A stretch of DNA of 64,000 bases from Drosophila miranda. Its lineage: Eukaryota; Arthropoda; Insecta; Diptera; Drosophilidae. A program made the position numbers and the translations under genes. Shown here piece after piece: positions 11,576 to 23,070 of the stretch. The stretch is from positions 25,482,001 through 25,546,000 of the forward strand of contig NC_046675.1 of NCBI RefSeq assembly GCF_003369915.1, given 5' to 3'. The notes beneath the pieces were generated by a model. That model did not search any database, was not told the DNA's origin, and saw nothing but the letters and a program-made list of their open reading frames with translations. The first letter of the stretch is position 1; each line of letters starts with the position of its first letter.

Positions 11576-11601
11576 GATGGAGTTCCTGGATCAAAAGTTC
11601 A

Positions 11602-11617
11602 AATAAAATGCAATAAA
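11602..11617 (+). terminator. Poly(A) signals of TMEM135-like copy 2
   Basis: Two AATAAA hexamers at 11602-11607 and 11612-11617 lie 27 and 37 nt past the stop codon, implying a very short 3' UTR. Confidence 0.65.
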
Positions 11618-13981
11618 ACTTTAAATTAAATGTTTGACCCAAAATGGCCATTAAGGGGGAGATTTTATGGGAGCAGCAGCGCCTCCCTGCATGGGACCTC
11701 CCCATTGAATCATGAGTCCCTCTTTGTTGGAGGCAACAGTAGGATGAGCACTGTTTGCCGGATGTGAGGTCCTGCATCAATCACGGAGTCAACAAGGCAC
11801 CCCGGAACCCTGGCACTCTGGCATCCTCCTTAACCACCCAACTTCACGGCTGTGACAACTCTAGACGGCAGCTCCGCGCTGCTCAATTATTTACATTTAT
11901 ATGTCATATAAATTTATTGCCAGCCATAACTCACCCAAGGCCCGAGACGAGACGAAATGGAGCTCGAAGGCTCCACCAAAAGTGCAGCTACAAATTCACT
12001 AAAAATAAAAATAATAATAAAAAAGCACAACCAAATGAAAACAACAAGGGAAATACAGATTCAAGAGCCGTAGCTTGAGATACTCTTTCTAGAATATCAG
12101 AGATATCTGTCTGGGATTCCTTATAGCCAAGAGGCCATATTAACAGTATCGATAAGGCTTTGTTCAGATAAATATCTCTCTGAACTTTGAATCGCTATAA
12201 TATGATTTCCTCATCATACTAAATGGAAAATCCTTCCCTGTGAACATTGCAAGCTCTTCAACAGCATTATAGCACCCCTCCTTGAAGGGTACTGTAAATG
12301 CGAGCTTTTCTTGGTTCCATTCCCATTCCCATCCCAAAACGCAAGCCCGATGATAATCTTGGCCAGCGATGGAAGCGGAACTGAGACTGAAACTGAAACT
12401 GGAACTGGAGGAACGGGGCTTAACAAATGAATTATAGGCTCGGGTAAATTTAATGTGCCACTTAGTTATGGGGAGTAGAGGGACTTGCCTCGGCCTTTAT
12501 TTTTATGCGTATTATAATAAGGCGAGCCACGGCTAAGCGACTTTCCTTCTGTTTTTTGTTGATTTTCATTTTGAAAATTGAGTTGAAAATAATGAAAATG
12601 CAAATTTGCACGCCAGCTGCTGTTGGACAATCTTTAGCTTTTCCCAACGAGTGGGCAAGGCTGCAGAGGGGCCCTGTGCAATTGCAGGAGCGCTCCTCTC
12701 TCTCTCTCTCTCTCTGCTTGGCATTTATGAAATTTATATGCATGTCAGTCAGTTGTTGGCTTCATTCTACGAGCATTCTGGAGCCTTCAGGCAGGGCCAA
12801 GTCAACGGCATGGAAAATACAAATGAAGCCAGTGACAAATCTCATTAATCACAACGAAAGAAAAGGAGGAGGAGCTTAGGGATTGTGGGTGGGGGCGGGG
12901 GGTCTGCTGAGTGAGTGGGTGCAGCTGTTGGCGCCTTAGAATCTGGGATTATCAGCTTAGCCAAGTTGCAGTTGTTGGCCAAGAACTACTTGTTGTTCTC
13001 TCACAGAATAAAAATGCATATAAATTGAATATTATAAATTTTCTTATTTTGCAACAGTTGCAGTCACTTAGCTGCTGCTGTTGCTGCCTCGTCGACGGCT
13101 GCCTGCCAAGTTGTAACTTCATTTAAGTCAATCGCTTTTCACTCTCTTTTCTGTGGCACACAAATTGTAAACAAGGGAATTATGCAAATGAATAAATTCC
13201 TGCCTCGAAGGCAACATCCAATGAAATATTACAGAGAAACCAAAGTTAAAGGAAAGAAAATCGAAACAACATTTCGAAGAAATGGAAATCGAACAAAAAT
13301 CGCACAAAAAACTCTCAACTTTCAACTGCCACAAAACTGTGCTAAAAAATCACCTTTCTCTGCGCTTTTTTGTTGGCCCCAACATTGCATGTTGATAAAA
13401 GTTCCAAATGAAATTTATGGCCACAAGAAAGTCTTGGTCATAAAGGCAAGGTATGTCAACAGAAGATAAGCGGCAGAAGCTGTCCAAAAATGTAGATGTG
13501 ACACCTTTTTCTCGGCTTCTACCACAAAATGAATTTTTAATTAAAATTTCTGCAATTCTGTTGTGTGTGTGTGTGTGTGCGTGTGAGGGAGAATTTTAAT
13601 GGGAAATTGAAAATTTTTGGTTTGCTGTGAAATGCAAAATAAATAAATTAAATAAATACATATATGGGAAATATTCTTTGAATTGTGGCAACAAATGCGA
13701 TAGCTATATAGAATAAAAAATATTTTACATTTAAATTCAATTAATGTATAATAATGTACAATCTTTTTTTTGTTTTTAAATCCCAATAAATTCGCATTTC
13801 ATATCTTAATCTTAAGTCAATAAATATTAAATGATTATTTTTCAATATATTCTCATTAGTTTTCCAGTCTTTATTATCACTTTGAAATTGGAAATTTTCA
13901 AAGCTGATGGCAAAATATTAATACAAAATTAGGGGATCATTGGCAACAAATTCGCAACAAATTCCTTGACACTGAGTCCGA

Positions 13982-14300
13982 TCAAAATGCAATCATTCGT
14001 ATACTTATGGCTCCCAGGGTATACTCGCCGGCTATGTTCTGCTCGACATCCTCCAATTCACGTTGCCGCACCAAATGAAGAGGTACAGCCAACTGCAGGT
14101 AGTCCAGGAGCTCATTGATCAGGCTGAGGTGCAACCAGATTAGCGACAGACAGATGCACGTACACGTGCACCCAAATGATTCGCTCAGAGGTAACGGCAT
14201 CGACATGCTGCTGTTGAGGTTATTCCTCCACTGATAGACCATTGATCAGAACCCAGGAGCAAAACCTGAAGTAGACCCAGAAAAGCGTGCCGCTGTTGAA
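13982..14300 (-). CDS. Possible terminal exon(s) of an unidentified minus-strand membrane protein
   Basis: On the minus strand an acceptor (TTGTTTCTGTTATCAG) ends at 14301. It is followed by FNSGTLFWVYFRFCSWVLIN and a stop at 14220. A second acceptor (TTGCACCTCAG) ends at 14124, followed by LINELLDYLQLAVPLHLVRQ and RELEDVEQNIAGEYTLGA with coding-like third-position G/C, stopping at 13982. The two blocks can be joined in phase through a weak donor at 14265, or may be separate final exons. No upstream exons were found and the family is not recognised. Confidence 0.22.
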
Positions 14301-14990
14301 CTGATAACAGAAACAACAGACAGTTCACCCCCAGAGATAAGCCATAATATTGTACATGTTTCTGCGGCAACAGACCGTGCGTTTTTCCGTGAGTGCGTTT
14401 GGCAACATTCATTTGTTGCCTCAACATTCAGCGAAATATGCGGCGATTCCGCTCAAACCTCATCGAACTGCAGTTCCGATTCAGCTTCGTTTCCACTCAA
14501 TGTTCATTTCCGTATGTTTCCATTCGGGTTCGGTCGTGTTCGTTCGGTTTTGTTCCTTTTCTTTACGTTTCCCTTCGTGTCTGTTCGTGCTTGGGAGCGT
14601 GTTTGTCCTTTCGCAACAGGATGAGCATTGTGCGGGGGCCCAGAAATGCACCAGAGTGTCGCCTACCTATCCCCACATTCGTGTGTGTGTGTGTGTGTCC
14701 TGTTCGGAGTTCGTTCCCATCTGGGTTAGTGGTACAAGTTCAGTTTGACGCAGGGTTGTTCCATTCTCACGTTCCGAAGCGGACATTGCAGGACATGTTG
14801 GCGGGGAGACTATACTTCATTTCAGGCTGATTGGGCCCAGAGATGTGTGCTGCAACCTGCTAGCTCTGGTAGTCGCATGATCCATCTTTCAGCGAAACTG
14901 AACGACTTCCCCCTTATTCCCTGCTCCCTTTTCTGCCATCTTGGGCCGAAAGTAGCTCTCTCCATCCGCCTTTTGCTTCCATATCCTTCT

Positions 14991-15055
14991 CTCTGTGGCA
15001 GTCACTTCGCTGCACTTTCCTTTCACTCTGTGGCAGGGCAGCCACTTCCCTGCAC
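14991..15055 (+). repeat. Imperfect tandem repeat (25-30 bp units)
   Basis: Units at 14991-15015 and 15026-15055 both start CTCTGTGGCAG and end CTGCAC with CACTTC between. The pair lies inside the long pyrimidine-rich tract. Confidence 0.5.
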
Positions 15056-18000
15056 ATCCCTAATTGAAACTACATCGTTTACCTACTTGTAAGCCATGCT
15101 ATCTATATCTATCTTTGCTGCACAGCTATAGCTACTACCTCTACTCCACGGACGGCCCTCTCTTTGCTTTGTCTTTGGCCTTACCTTCTGGCACTCTTGT
15201 TTGTTCTCCCCATTGCGGCAGCATATACATAGTACCCTCTTTATAGCGTATCCACCTTTGATTCCTACCCTTTGAGTCCGCACTCCCTTTCGTACCCCTA
15301 CCTGTTCTGTCTGGGTTCTTCCTTCCTTTTGGAATGCATCATTTGGCATTGGCGCTGACAGGCGGGGCAGAGCTTCCAAAGCCTCCTGCTTTCGGATGAC
15401 GCCTTTGTTCTGTTCGGTTCGGTTCCTTCGCTGATTCCCCAGTGTTACAGTCACAGTCCCACCCAATCTCCTCCAAAAACGTTTTCTTTTGTTATGCCAG
15501 CCGCTCGACGACAATTGCACTTGCTGATTGCCCTCATTTTCAGACTTGAAATAATATTAAAAACTTTTACAACGTCTCGTCTGCCTTCTGTCTGTATTTC
15601 TCTCTGTGTCTTTGCCACTGCCTCTATGTCTTCCTGCCTCCTCTCCCTATGTCTTCATTGCTTTTGTCTTTGCTGCATGCCGCCTGCTGCTTGTTGCAAT
15701 TGCATGTTGCAGCTGCTGCCGCTGAGGCCCCTATCTGAGACAGGGAGAGCACTCGCTTTGATTCCTGTTTTAGTTCTTGTTCTTCTTTTATTTACCACAT
15801 AAATCACATGCCATCAGAGTCCAAGAGACGGGGGGGCAGGGACATTTCTATATCTATCTACTTAAGGTTTTCACTGCCTGAATCCAAGGCACTTCCTCGA
15901 CTCTGCTTATCGCCTGTTCACGAGTCTGTAGCCGGGTCTCTCAGTATGGGGAGTACTCGTACTTTTTATGTTTTGGATTGTTAGTTGCCATTTTTACGAT
16001 TGCCCATTGTGTCTGGCCAGCTCTAAAGCTCTCCCTTTCTGCTCTTCCTCTGTGGCTATCTCTCTCTCTCTCTCTTTCTCTGTTGGTTTTTCGGGAAGCG
16101 ATAGGACACGTATCCGCTTTTGGCGATTTCTTGGCAATTGCAACTGTCTGTGTGTGTGCTTGTGTGGGTGTTTATATCTGTGTTCTCTGGTACGAGTAGA
16201 TGCCTTCTTTTTGTCGGGTAATTGATGATTTACAACTTATTTACGCTTCGATTGTGCAATAATTGAAAATTGCTCTAAATTCATTTAGGGCATTCCAAGG
16301 CACATATCTTTGGGGAGGTACACTGGGGGAAAAAGTAGTAGCTTTACGATTTTAATACCTAATGAGAAATCATTCTAGCATTTTCTTCTTTTTGTATACT
16401 ACTGCTATTAATATAACTTTTTTTCTGTGTCTTTCTTTTTGTTTCCCTGCTCGTTGCAACAGGAAAGCTACTTTTCCGTTTAAGTTATTGATTGGCACAT
16501 GAAAAAAGGCAATGCCTCACTTATATTTCCTTTTTCTTGCCCAAAAAAACTGCATTAAAGTGGAATCCTTCATCTGTGAGGCACACATAACCTTTGGCAG
16601 GGTATAATTAATCTACTTGCAACATATTAAGCTTCCTAAAACACATGGCCGCTACTGCTACTGTTACTGCTGCTGGTGGAGCTCGGTGGCCCGATATGCG
16701 GCATGGAAAATGAAAATAGCGACCGACCGTGGGGATTAGGCAAGTGCAACACAAAAGAAGCACCAGCTGCGGCAAAAAACCGTTGAAATCTCTGAAGAGT
16801 CTCTGTTCTTTTCTCTCTCTCCCTGTCCCACTCTCTGTGGCAAGCAGACAAAAGAGAAATGTTGATCTAGGGGCGGACAGCAGGAGGAACCAGGAGCCGA
16901 ACCAGTACGTTGCACACATCTTGGCATTGGGCCCACTGCAAAGTGAAATGGATGCTGCAGTAGCAGGAACAGCAGCCATGCTGCAGGTCAAATTGTGGCT
17001 CTCGACTTCCCCTTAAATTCAATTCAAAATAAATGAAGCGACGCTCAAGCAAATTTTCAGGGCGCTGCTTAAACAGCTTTCAACTTGACTGCGGCTGCCA
17101 GCAAATGTGGCAATAATTTGCGGCAACATATGCCTGGAGTTTTGTGGCAGCTGGCAGCCGAGCACTACCTCACGCCCAATTGGCTGCAAAGTATGGCACG
17201 GCAACCAGACCGAAGTCAAACCTCCGAAAAAAATCGTAAATTAATTGCAGCCTCAAAAGTGTCTGCTCTTTCTTGTTGCAACTTAAGCTGCAACACATTC
17301 CCAGGCTACACTTTCGCATGGCCTCCAATTATGTCATTAGACGCAGTCCAGATGGCCAGCTATAAATTGCCCTGGTCGGAGCCATAAACAAAAGTCAGGT
17401 AGGACTCTCTGGTGCGACATCAAAATGTTGACTAATTTCTCGTTTCAGTAAAAGGCCAAGCCCTGGGCCATGCGGCGTATACGCAACGTTGACAAACTTC
17501 ACTGCAATTCGTCGCTGGGGAAAGCCCCATAAATCCAAACCGAAGCCGGGTCGAGGTCCTTGGCTGCCTGCCCTGATCTGTATCTGAATCAATTAATTCG
17601 TTGGATACGGATGAGCCCCGGAAAAATTAGACTCCTGTGCGGCTTTAAAAGCACTTGGGGAAATGGGAAAAGTGCATAAAGTGCTTGAGGATAGACTGAT
17701 TCTGAGAAAAACCAATGATTTTAAAACACTTTCATGGAAAATAAAATAAAGTTTACCTATTTTCAATCATCAATAGCAGCTCTTAAAGTTCTCAAACTTT
17801 TTCAAGCATATTATTACTGCCTTTTCCTGGCTGGGAAAATCTTTTGCCGCCATGGAGCAAACATGCTGGGACACTCCGAGTGCGTTGGGAAAAAATTCTC
17901 GCGAGTCATGCTGCATGGAGCGAATGGGTGTGGTGCAGCGGCACTAACAGCTGCATTAGCTGCGGAATGGCCACAGACGATGAGAGGCTTCGGAATCGGG

Positions 18001-18099
18001 ACCGAACGCTGACCAGTAGAGGCACCATATTGTACCGGAGGCAGCCCGGACTCTACAGAGAGGACCCGGACAAGGACCCGGACCCCATGCACATGGCTA

Positions 18100-18234
18100 T
18101 TAGATTACGTTGCGGCCATTGAGCAAGCAGCTGTCGACGTAGTCCATTGGCAACTTTTGCGCCTTGTCCGGGTCTAAAAACTCCACGCACGATTGATCTT
18201 CTGAATTGCGAATGCCATTTTCATGGCTGCTCAT
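18100..18234 (-). CDS. Candidate 44-codon small open reading frame
   Basis: On the minus strand an ATG at 18234 opens 44 codons with natural-looking composition: MSSHENGIRNSEDQS, CVEFLDPDKAQKLPMDY and a C-terminal CLLNGRNVI, then TAA followed at once by TAG. It is hydrophilic with no signal or membrane segment. It could be a small protein, the first exon of a larger gene, or chance. No donor was found inside it. No homologue is recognised. Confidence 0.25.
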   Translation of the reverse strand: MSSHENGIRNSEDQSCVEFLDPDKAQKLPMDYVDSCLLNGRNVI

Positions 18235-18574
18235 GATATGTGGAGCTCTCTCTGCCTCCCAAGAGGGGGGACTTCCGCTCTATTGATTATAGTTGCACTC
18301 CATTTTGAATGCAATAAAGTCGCGAGGCGAAATTAACCCAGTTTCTGGATGACTTGTCACGTACATCTGCAATGGGCATTTGCATCCATCTGTTTCGCTT
18401 CGCCATTCAGTTGAGTTCATCTGCAATCCGTGCCCATGGCGTACACTTGATGTCTATTACGGGATCGGGAGGAGGATGACTCGTAATTAAATGTTGGACT
18501 TCCGCCCCGAAAGCGGAAGTGCAGACAACGATTTACGGCTTAAACGTTTTGGTTAAGTGCATGGCGCCAATCAA

Positions 18575-18598
18575 CAGGAACAGGAACAGGAACAGGAA
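18575..18598 (+). repeat. (CAGGAA)4 simple repeat
   Basis: Four exact copies of CAGGAA in tandem. Confidence 0.8.
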
Positions 18599-20013
18599 GT
18601 GGGTGATGGTGGATGAGGAATGAGGATTGGGAGATAGGGGTGCAGAAAAAATGGCTGAAAACACAGCAAATTAAAATTGTCGCACACTTGGCCAAACATT
18701 TGCCCAGCTCTTATCAATTGCTCCTCGGAGTCTCTGTGGCACTCCATGGAACTTGTAACTAACGAGAAAGCGAAGCCTTTGCTGCCACTTGATGGAGCGC
18801 ACACCCCGTCCGTCATCTCTGTCCAGAGCAGCACCTCAATTTCCCAGCACTTAAAACGGAAACGGAAGCGGCCATCGTGGACGGCCGTGAGATGAAGAGA
18901 GAAAGAGTGAGTGAGTGAGTGAGTACTCATTGTCAAGCTCAGACTCGAGGGGAGGGGGTAGTCGAGCCATTTTCCATTTTTGCTGTTTTGGATTTTGGTT
19001 TTTCTCTGATTTTCCTCGCTCTCTACTCTCCTCTTTCTGTCGCCCCTTTTACCTTCCTCCTCTTTTTAAGCCATCGCCTAAATACTTGGGTCTAGAGCGT
19101 GTTAAAGTACATTTGATTTGATTTGTTGTCGACGTCATGGCTATCGTTAATGGACATTTGGCCCAGACCGATGCGACACTAATCGCTCACTTACCCACTG
19201 CGCCACCACCCCAAAATCACCCTTCCAGCCCCCCCCATGTAGCTGTCTGTCAACACGGGGAAAGAGATAGATAGAAAGCTAGATAGATAGATAGAGAGAG
19301 AGAGAGTGATATGGTGAGTGGAGCGGCGACATTCGAGTGGCATGGAATTTTTAATGCAATTTGTCTGATTTGTTGTTGACGTTGCTGTGCTGCCTTGTTG
19401 GCTTGTCGTGATTTGTTGCTGATTTTGTCAGTCATTTAGTCATTATAGAGAGTTTTTCCACACACACCCCCCGCAGACCCAGCGGTAGCCATCACTAATT
19501 GTCATTCAAAATTAAGTGGATTTCGCGTTTTAATTGAAATCGTTTGTTGGATCGGTCGCTCGGTCAACACACAGCATTGAAATCGTCTGCCTTCTGTCCT
19601 TTAAAGCCAAATTAGGCTGATTCCCTCGTTCCGCTTAAAGGCCAAGGCACAAGCTCTCCTTGGGCCTGGGACTAGGAACAACAATCAAATGCCTCCTAAT
19701 TGTTTCCGTAAAGATTGACCAGCACTGAGTGGGACAGCAGCAGGACCCGACCAGAGCCACCTGCCTCTCGATGGCCGCAAAAATCTAGGGCCAGACTTTG
19801 GCCAGAAAAGCCAGAGGCAACGAAAATTCCATATCTAGGTTCGCTTTGAAGGAAAACGAATTGTGAAATACACTAACTGAACAAGTGCATCAGAAGCCGA
19901 AATTCTTTGGATATTTCAAAGTGAAAGATTAGTTAATAAGCAAAGAAAACTTACAACATTTATAGCATTGGAAGAGCCTTCATTCTGCAGTCTGCAAGCT
20001 TTTAACCTAAATA

Positions 20014-20043
20014 ATTATACCCCCTCCCACGACAGGGTATAAT
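20014..20043. repeat. ATTATACCC...GGGTATAAT hairpin repeat relic
   Basis: A 9-bp perfect inverted repeat (ATTATACCC and GGGTATAAT) around a 12-nt loop, followed by GACATCAG. The form matches a hairpin common in Drosophila intergenic repeats. Weaker relatives occur near 12272, 16598, 26800, 34735 and 47675. Confidence 0.5.
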
Positions 20044-21010
20044 GACATCAGAGGCTGCCCAGGCTCCAGTCACTCCACTGCAGTCTGAGCCCTAAACAGA
20101 CTGTCCAAGCCCTGCCGAACGCTGACAGAGTCCGAAGTCCGTGTGCTGGGTCACAGACAAAGCCTTCTCCCAAGCGCTGCAACGACTTCGTGAGGAGTCT
20201 CTGCCCAGTGTCAATGCGGTTCGAGCAGTGCGTGTGCGGCAGACAATTACATGACCAGCAACCACATGACCTACACTCTTCCAACACCCACTCCCCATCA
20301 ACCCACCCACCAGCCAGAGGAGAAGAGGGAGCAAATAGGGAGGAATTGGTGGATGGGGGAAAAGCTTGGTAATTTTCTTAAGTCAAGGTATGGCATTATA
20401 GCGTGATGAGCCTCATTCAGCAATGAAAGGCGGTGGTTAGAGGATGGTTAAATGGGTTAGCAGGTGCTTCCATGGGTTAGAGGAAATGTCTGCCCCCATT
20501 CCGGTGAGGGGCCAGACGGTTAGTGCAATGAAACGGCTTAAATGCTGCTAAATGCTGCAAAATGCTGCATGCCTTCCAAAGCAATAAAAACCTCAAAACT
20601 TTTCGCCTACTAAACTAAAAACTTGATTGTTGCAAGGACCCCGACAGGACCGAGCAGGAAATTGTTGACAGGATGTTAGAGGGCGGATGCGATTTAATTT
20701 GTATATTCAATGGAGCTCCAAGGCAGTCCCAGACAAGGGACAAGTGGAGTCCTAGTGGAAGATTGTTCTCGAAAAGTTTTGCGCCCAGGCCCAAGGACAC
20801 TCGGCCTCAGACGGAAGTGTCTGTGCTGTGAGTTCATTTGTTGCAGTTACAGGAAATTATTTAATTATTCACACTGCCTGGATAAAGGACCCTCCTAGAC
20901 CCAAAGTATCGCATTCGTCATCTGGCAGGGTAGCACTCAGAGCAAAGGGAGGGGAAATTCATCCAAAATTATGACTTTATATGGTCCTCAGGATATCCTC
21001 TGGCCTCAGC

Positions 21011-21223
21011 ATGTGGCGGCGCGTAGCCTCAGCAAGTGGCGACTCCTATCCCCTGATCTGCCTGTCCCAGCATGTGGCCCATCAACACCTAATGATGGAC
21101 ACCATCAGCACATCATGGCAGACGATAGTCCTGGGCGCAGGCCAGACCCAGGCCCACCAGCTGGCAATTATGGCAATCCAAAAGTCACGTCCCTCGGCAG
21201 GCAGCTGCTTTCCCCCAAACTGA
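21011..21223 (+). CDS. Candidate 70-codon open reading frame after an acceptor-like site
   Basis: An acceptor-like CTCTGGCCTCAG ends at 21009 and an ATG follows at 21011 (MWRRVASASGDSYPLICLS). The frame runs 70 codons with third positions rich in G/C, including HLMMDTISTSWQTIVLGAG, to a TGA at 21223. There is no clear domain, and the opposite strand shows nothing better. It might be a small protein or a terminal exon; codon bias is the only support. Confidence 0.22.
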   Translation: MWRRVASASGDSYPLICLSQHVAHQHLMMDTISTSWQTIVLGAGQTQAHQLAIMAIQKSRPSAGSCFPPN

Positions 21224-23046
21224 TTTCATAAGAGTCGCTTCCCGCTTCCTGCGGATAAGGAAATTTTCTTTTTGTATTATTCTTTAAAGCCTCACTTAAC
21301 CACTTGTTGGGTATTTCTTTACATTTGAAAGTCTAGTCTTTGGCAATGTCATATCCGATAAATTACGTATACGCAGCGTGTTGGATTTTGCTCTGCTGTG
21401 GCTATTAATCAATTGCCGCCAGCAGAGTCTGTGTATCGTTAGATATCCAAGTCCAATAATAGCCTAAAATGAGCCTAAATGGTTGTCTATAGGGGGTGGT
21501 TCTACAAGTGGTGTCCAGGCAGGTATATGGGCTTCGGATGGAACTACAATGGGCGGCTTCTTATCGCAAACGATGGCAGGGACCGGACTAGGAGGGGTAC
21601 ATCGTTGTGTGGTCCCTGTATTTACCTCCTCTTGGTACTGGGCGTCTTCATGGTCACAGAGTTATTTTCCTCTGCTTCCTTTTTTATTCATAGGCCTCCT
21701 TACTTTCTCTTCCTTTATAGTCGTAGGCCTCTCTGCTTCCATTGCTTCCTTCTAATCGTATACCTCCTTGTTTCCGTTTCTATCTGGACCTGTTTCCCCT
21801 GCCTTTCTCACAGTAGGCCTCTCCTTCCCTTCCTGATGCTATGCCAATACCAATAAATAAAATGTTGTGGGCGCCTGTTAAAGAAGTCCTGGTTGTAGGT
21901 TTACTCGTACTCCATACTTACACAATGTTTTAAATCAATTTATCAGCATGAAGCCCATAAGGAGAGAGGAAATTGTCCTTGCAATGCAATTGTCATAATA
22001 CAAAAAGTGTTTTTGGGGGGCAACGATGGGAGAATGACTTAAAATGAATGCGGAATAAAGCGACGCCATCTCCATTCCCATCAGTAGTACGGTGTAGAGC
22101 GTCATTTGGGTTTATTGATACGACTTTGAAAAGCCAAATGCGCGGCAGAAACACACAGCTTTACAGTTATTACTGAACACCCGATTAAATTCTAATATGA
22201 ATTTTATCGCCTTGTGCTGTGTAGGTGCCATCGCCAGGCATCGCTCCGAATACTGGCAGACAGTTGGTGGAGCTGTCATTAAAAGCGTTTATTCTGATTA
22301 TAAGGCGAGAGTGCCAAAATGAGTAATGATTCGTGGGGGAAAGAGAGCAGGATTCACTGGGGTTTTTATTAACGCCTGGCAAGTGGAAAATATCGTCGAG
22401 TTGATAAAGATTGATTGATGGGTTGGTCGGGTTCTTCTTTCACTGTTTTCTCTCGTTTCGCAGCAGTTTCTTCCCTGCTTGTTTGTCGGGACAAATTGAG
22501 TTGTCATAATTTGAATATCTTCGTCTGGCAGAGAGATTTAAGAAGCTTTAATCAAGCTCCAGCCATGGTGCACTCCCCGAATCCGCATCCGTCTGCTGCT
22601 TTGCTCTATGTGATATTTTATAGTAGTACTCTCAAAGCGGGGCATAATAAATTTACATCAAGTAATTACAACGCATGTGGCGGCTGTGGCTGCAGTTAAG
22701 CTTTTATTTACTTCCACTCTGCACCACTCTACTACAGCATTTTGGCCGTATCCTGCCTTGTGCAACACCCTGTGCACGCACACACACAAGCGCATTTAGC
22801 GTGTAAACAGTACACGAGCTAAATTAAATATACTGCAACACAAATACACAAAGCAATGAAATGTAATTTAACACACAAGAAAAAGCCACCTTAACTAGAG
22901 ATGAGAGCGTGTTTGGGTGGCGAGAACACGCACGAGTCATCCTTCGTCATGTACAACAAGCCTAGAGAAGACATTTAAACGATAATTTTTTAAATAGGCT
23001 TCCACGCTCAGACACGCAACGCTCACGCCCATCTCGACTCCCCCAA

Positions 23047-23070
23047 ACATATGTACATATGTACATATGT
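23047..23070. repeat. (ACATATGT)3 palindromic microsatellite
   Basis: Three exact copies of the self-complementary 8-mer ACATATGT. Similar palindromic words recur at 38804-38823 and 41482-41499. Confidence 0.8.

Noticed and set aside
14683-14698. TG run as a possible Z-DNA or recombination signal
   Set aside because: Short dinucleotide runs like this are common across the window; nothing ties it to a function.
15083-15520. 145-codon minus-strand frame
   Set aside because: It lies in the pyrimidine-rich tract, so the opposite strand is purine-rich and stop-poor by composition. It starts with GTG, not ATG, and is Arg/Lys/Gly-rich noise.
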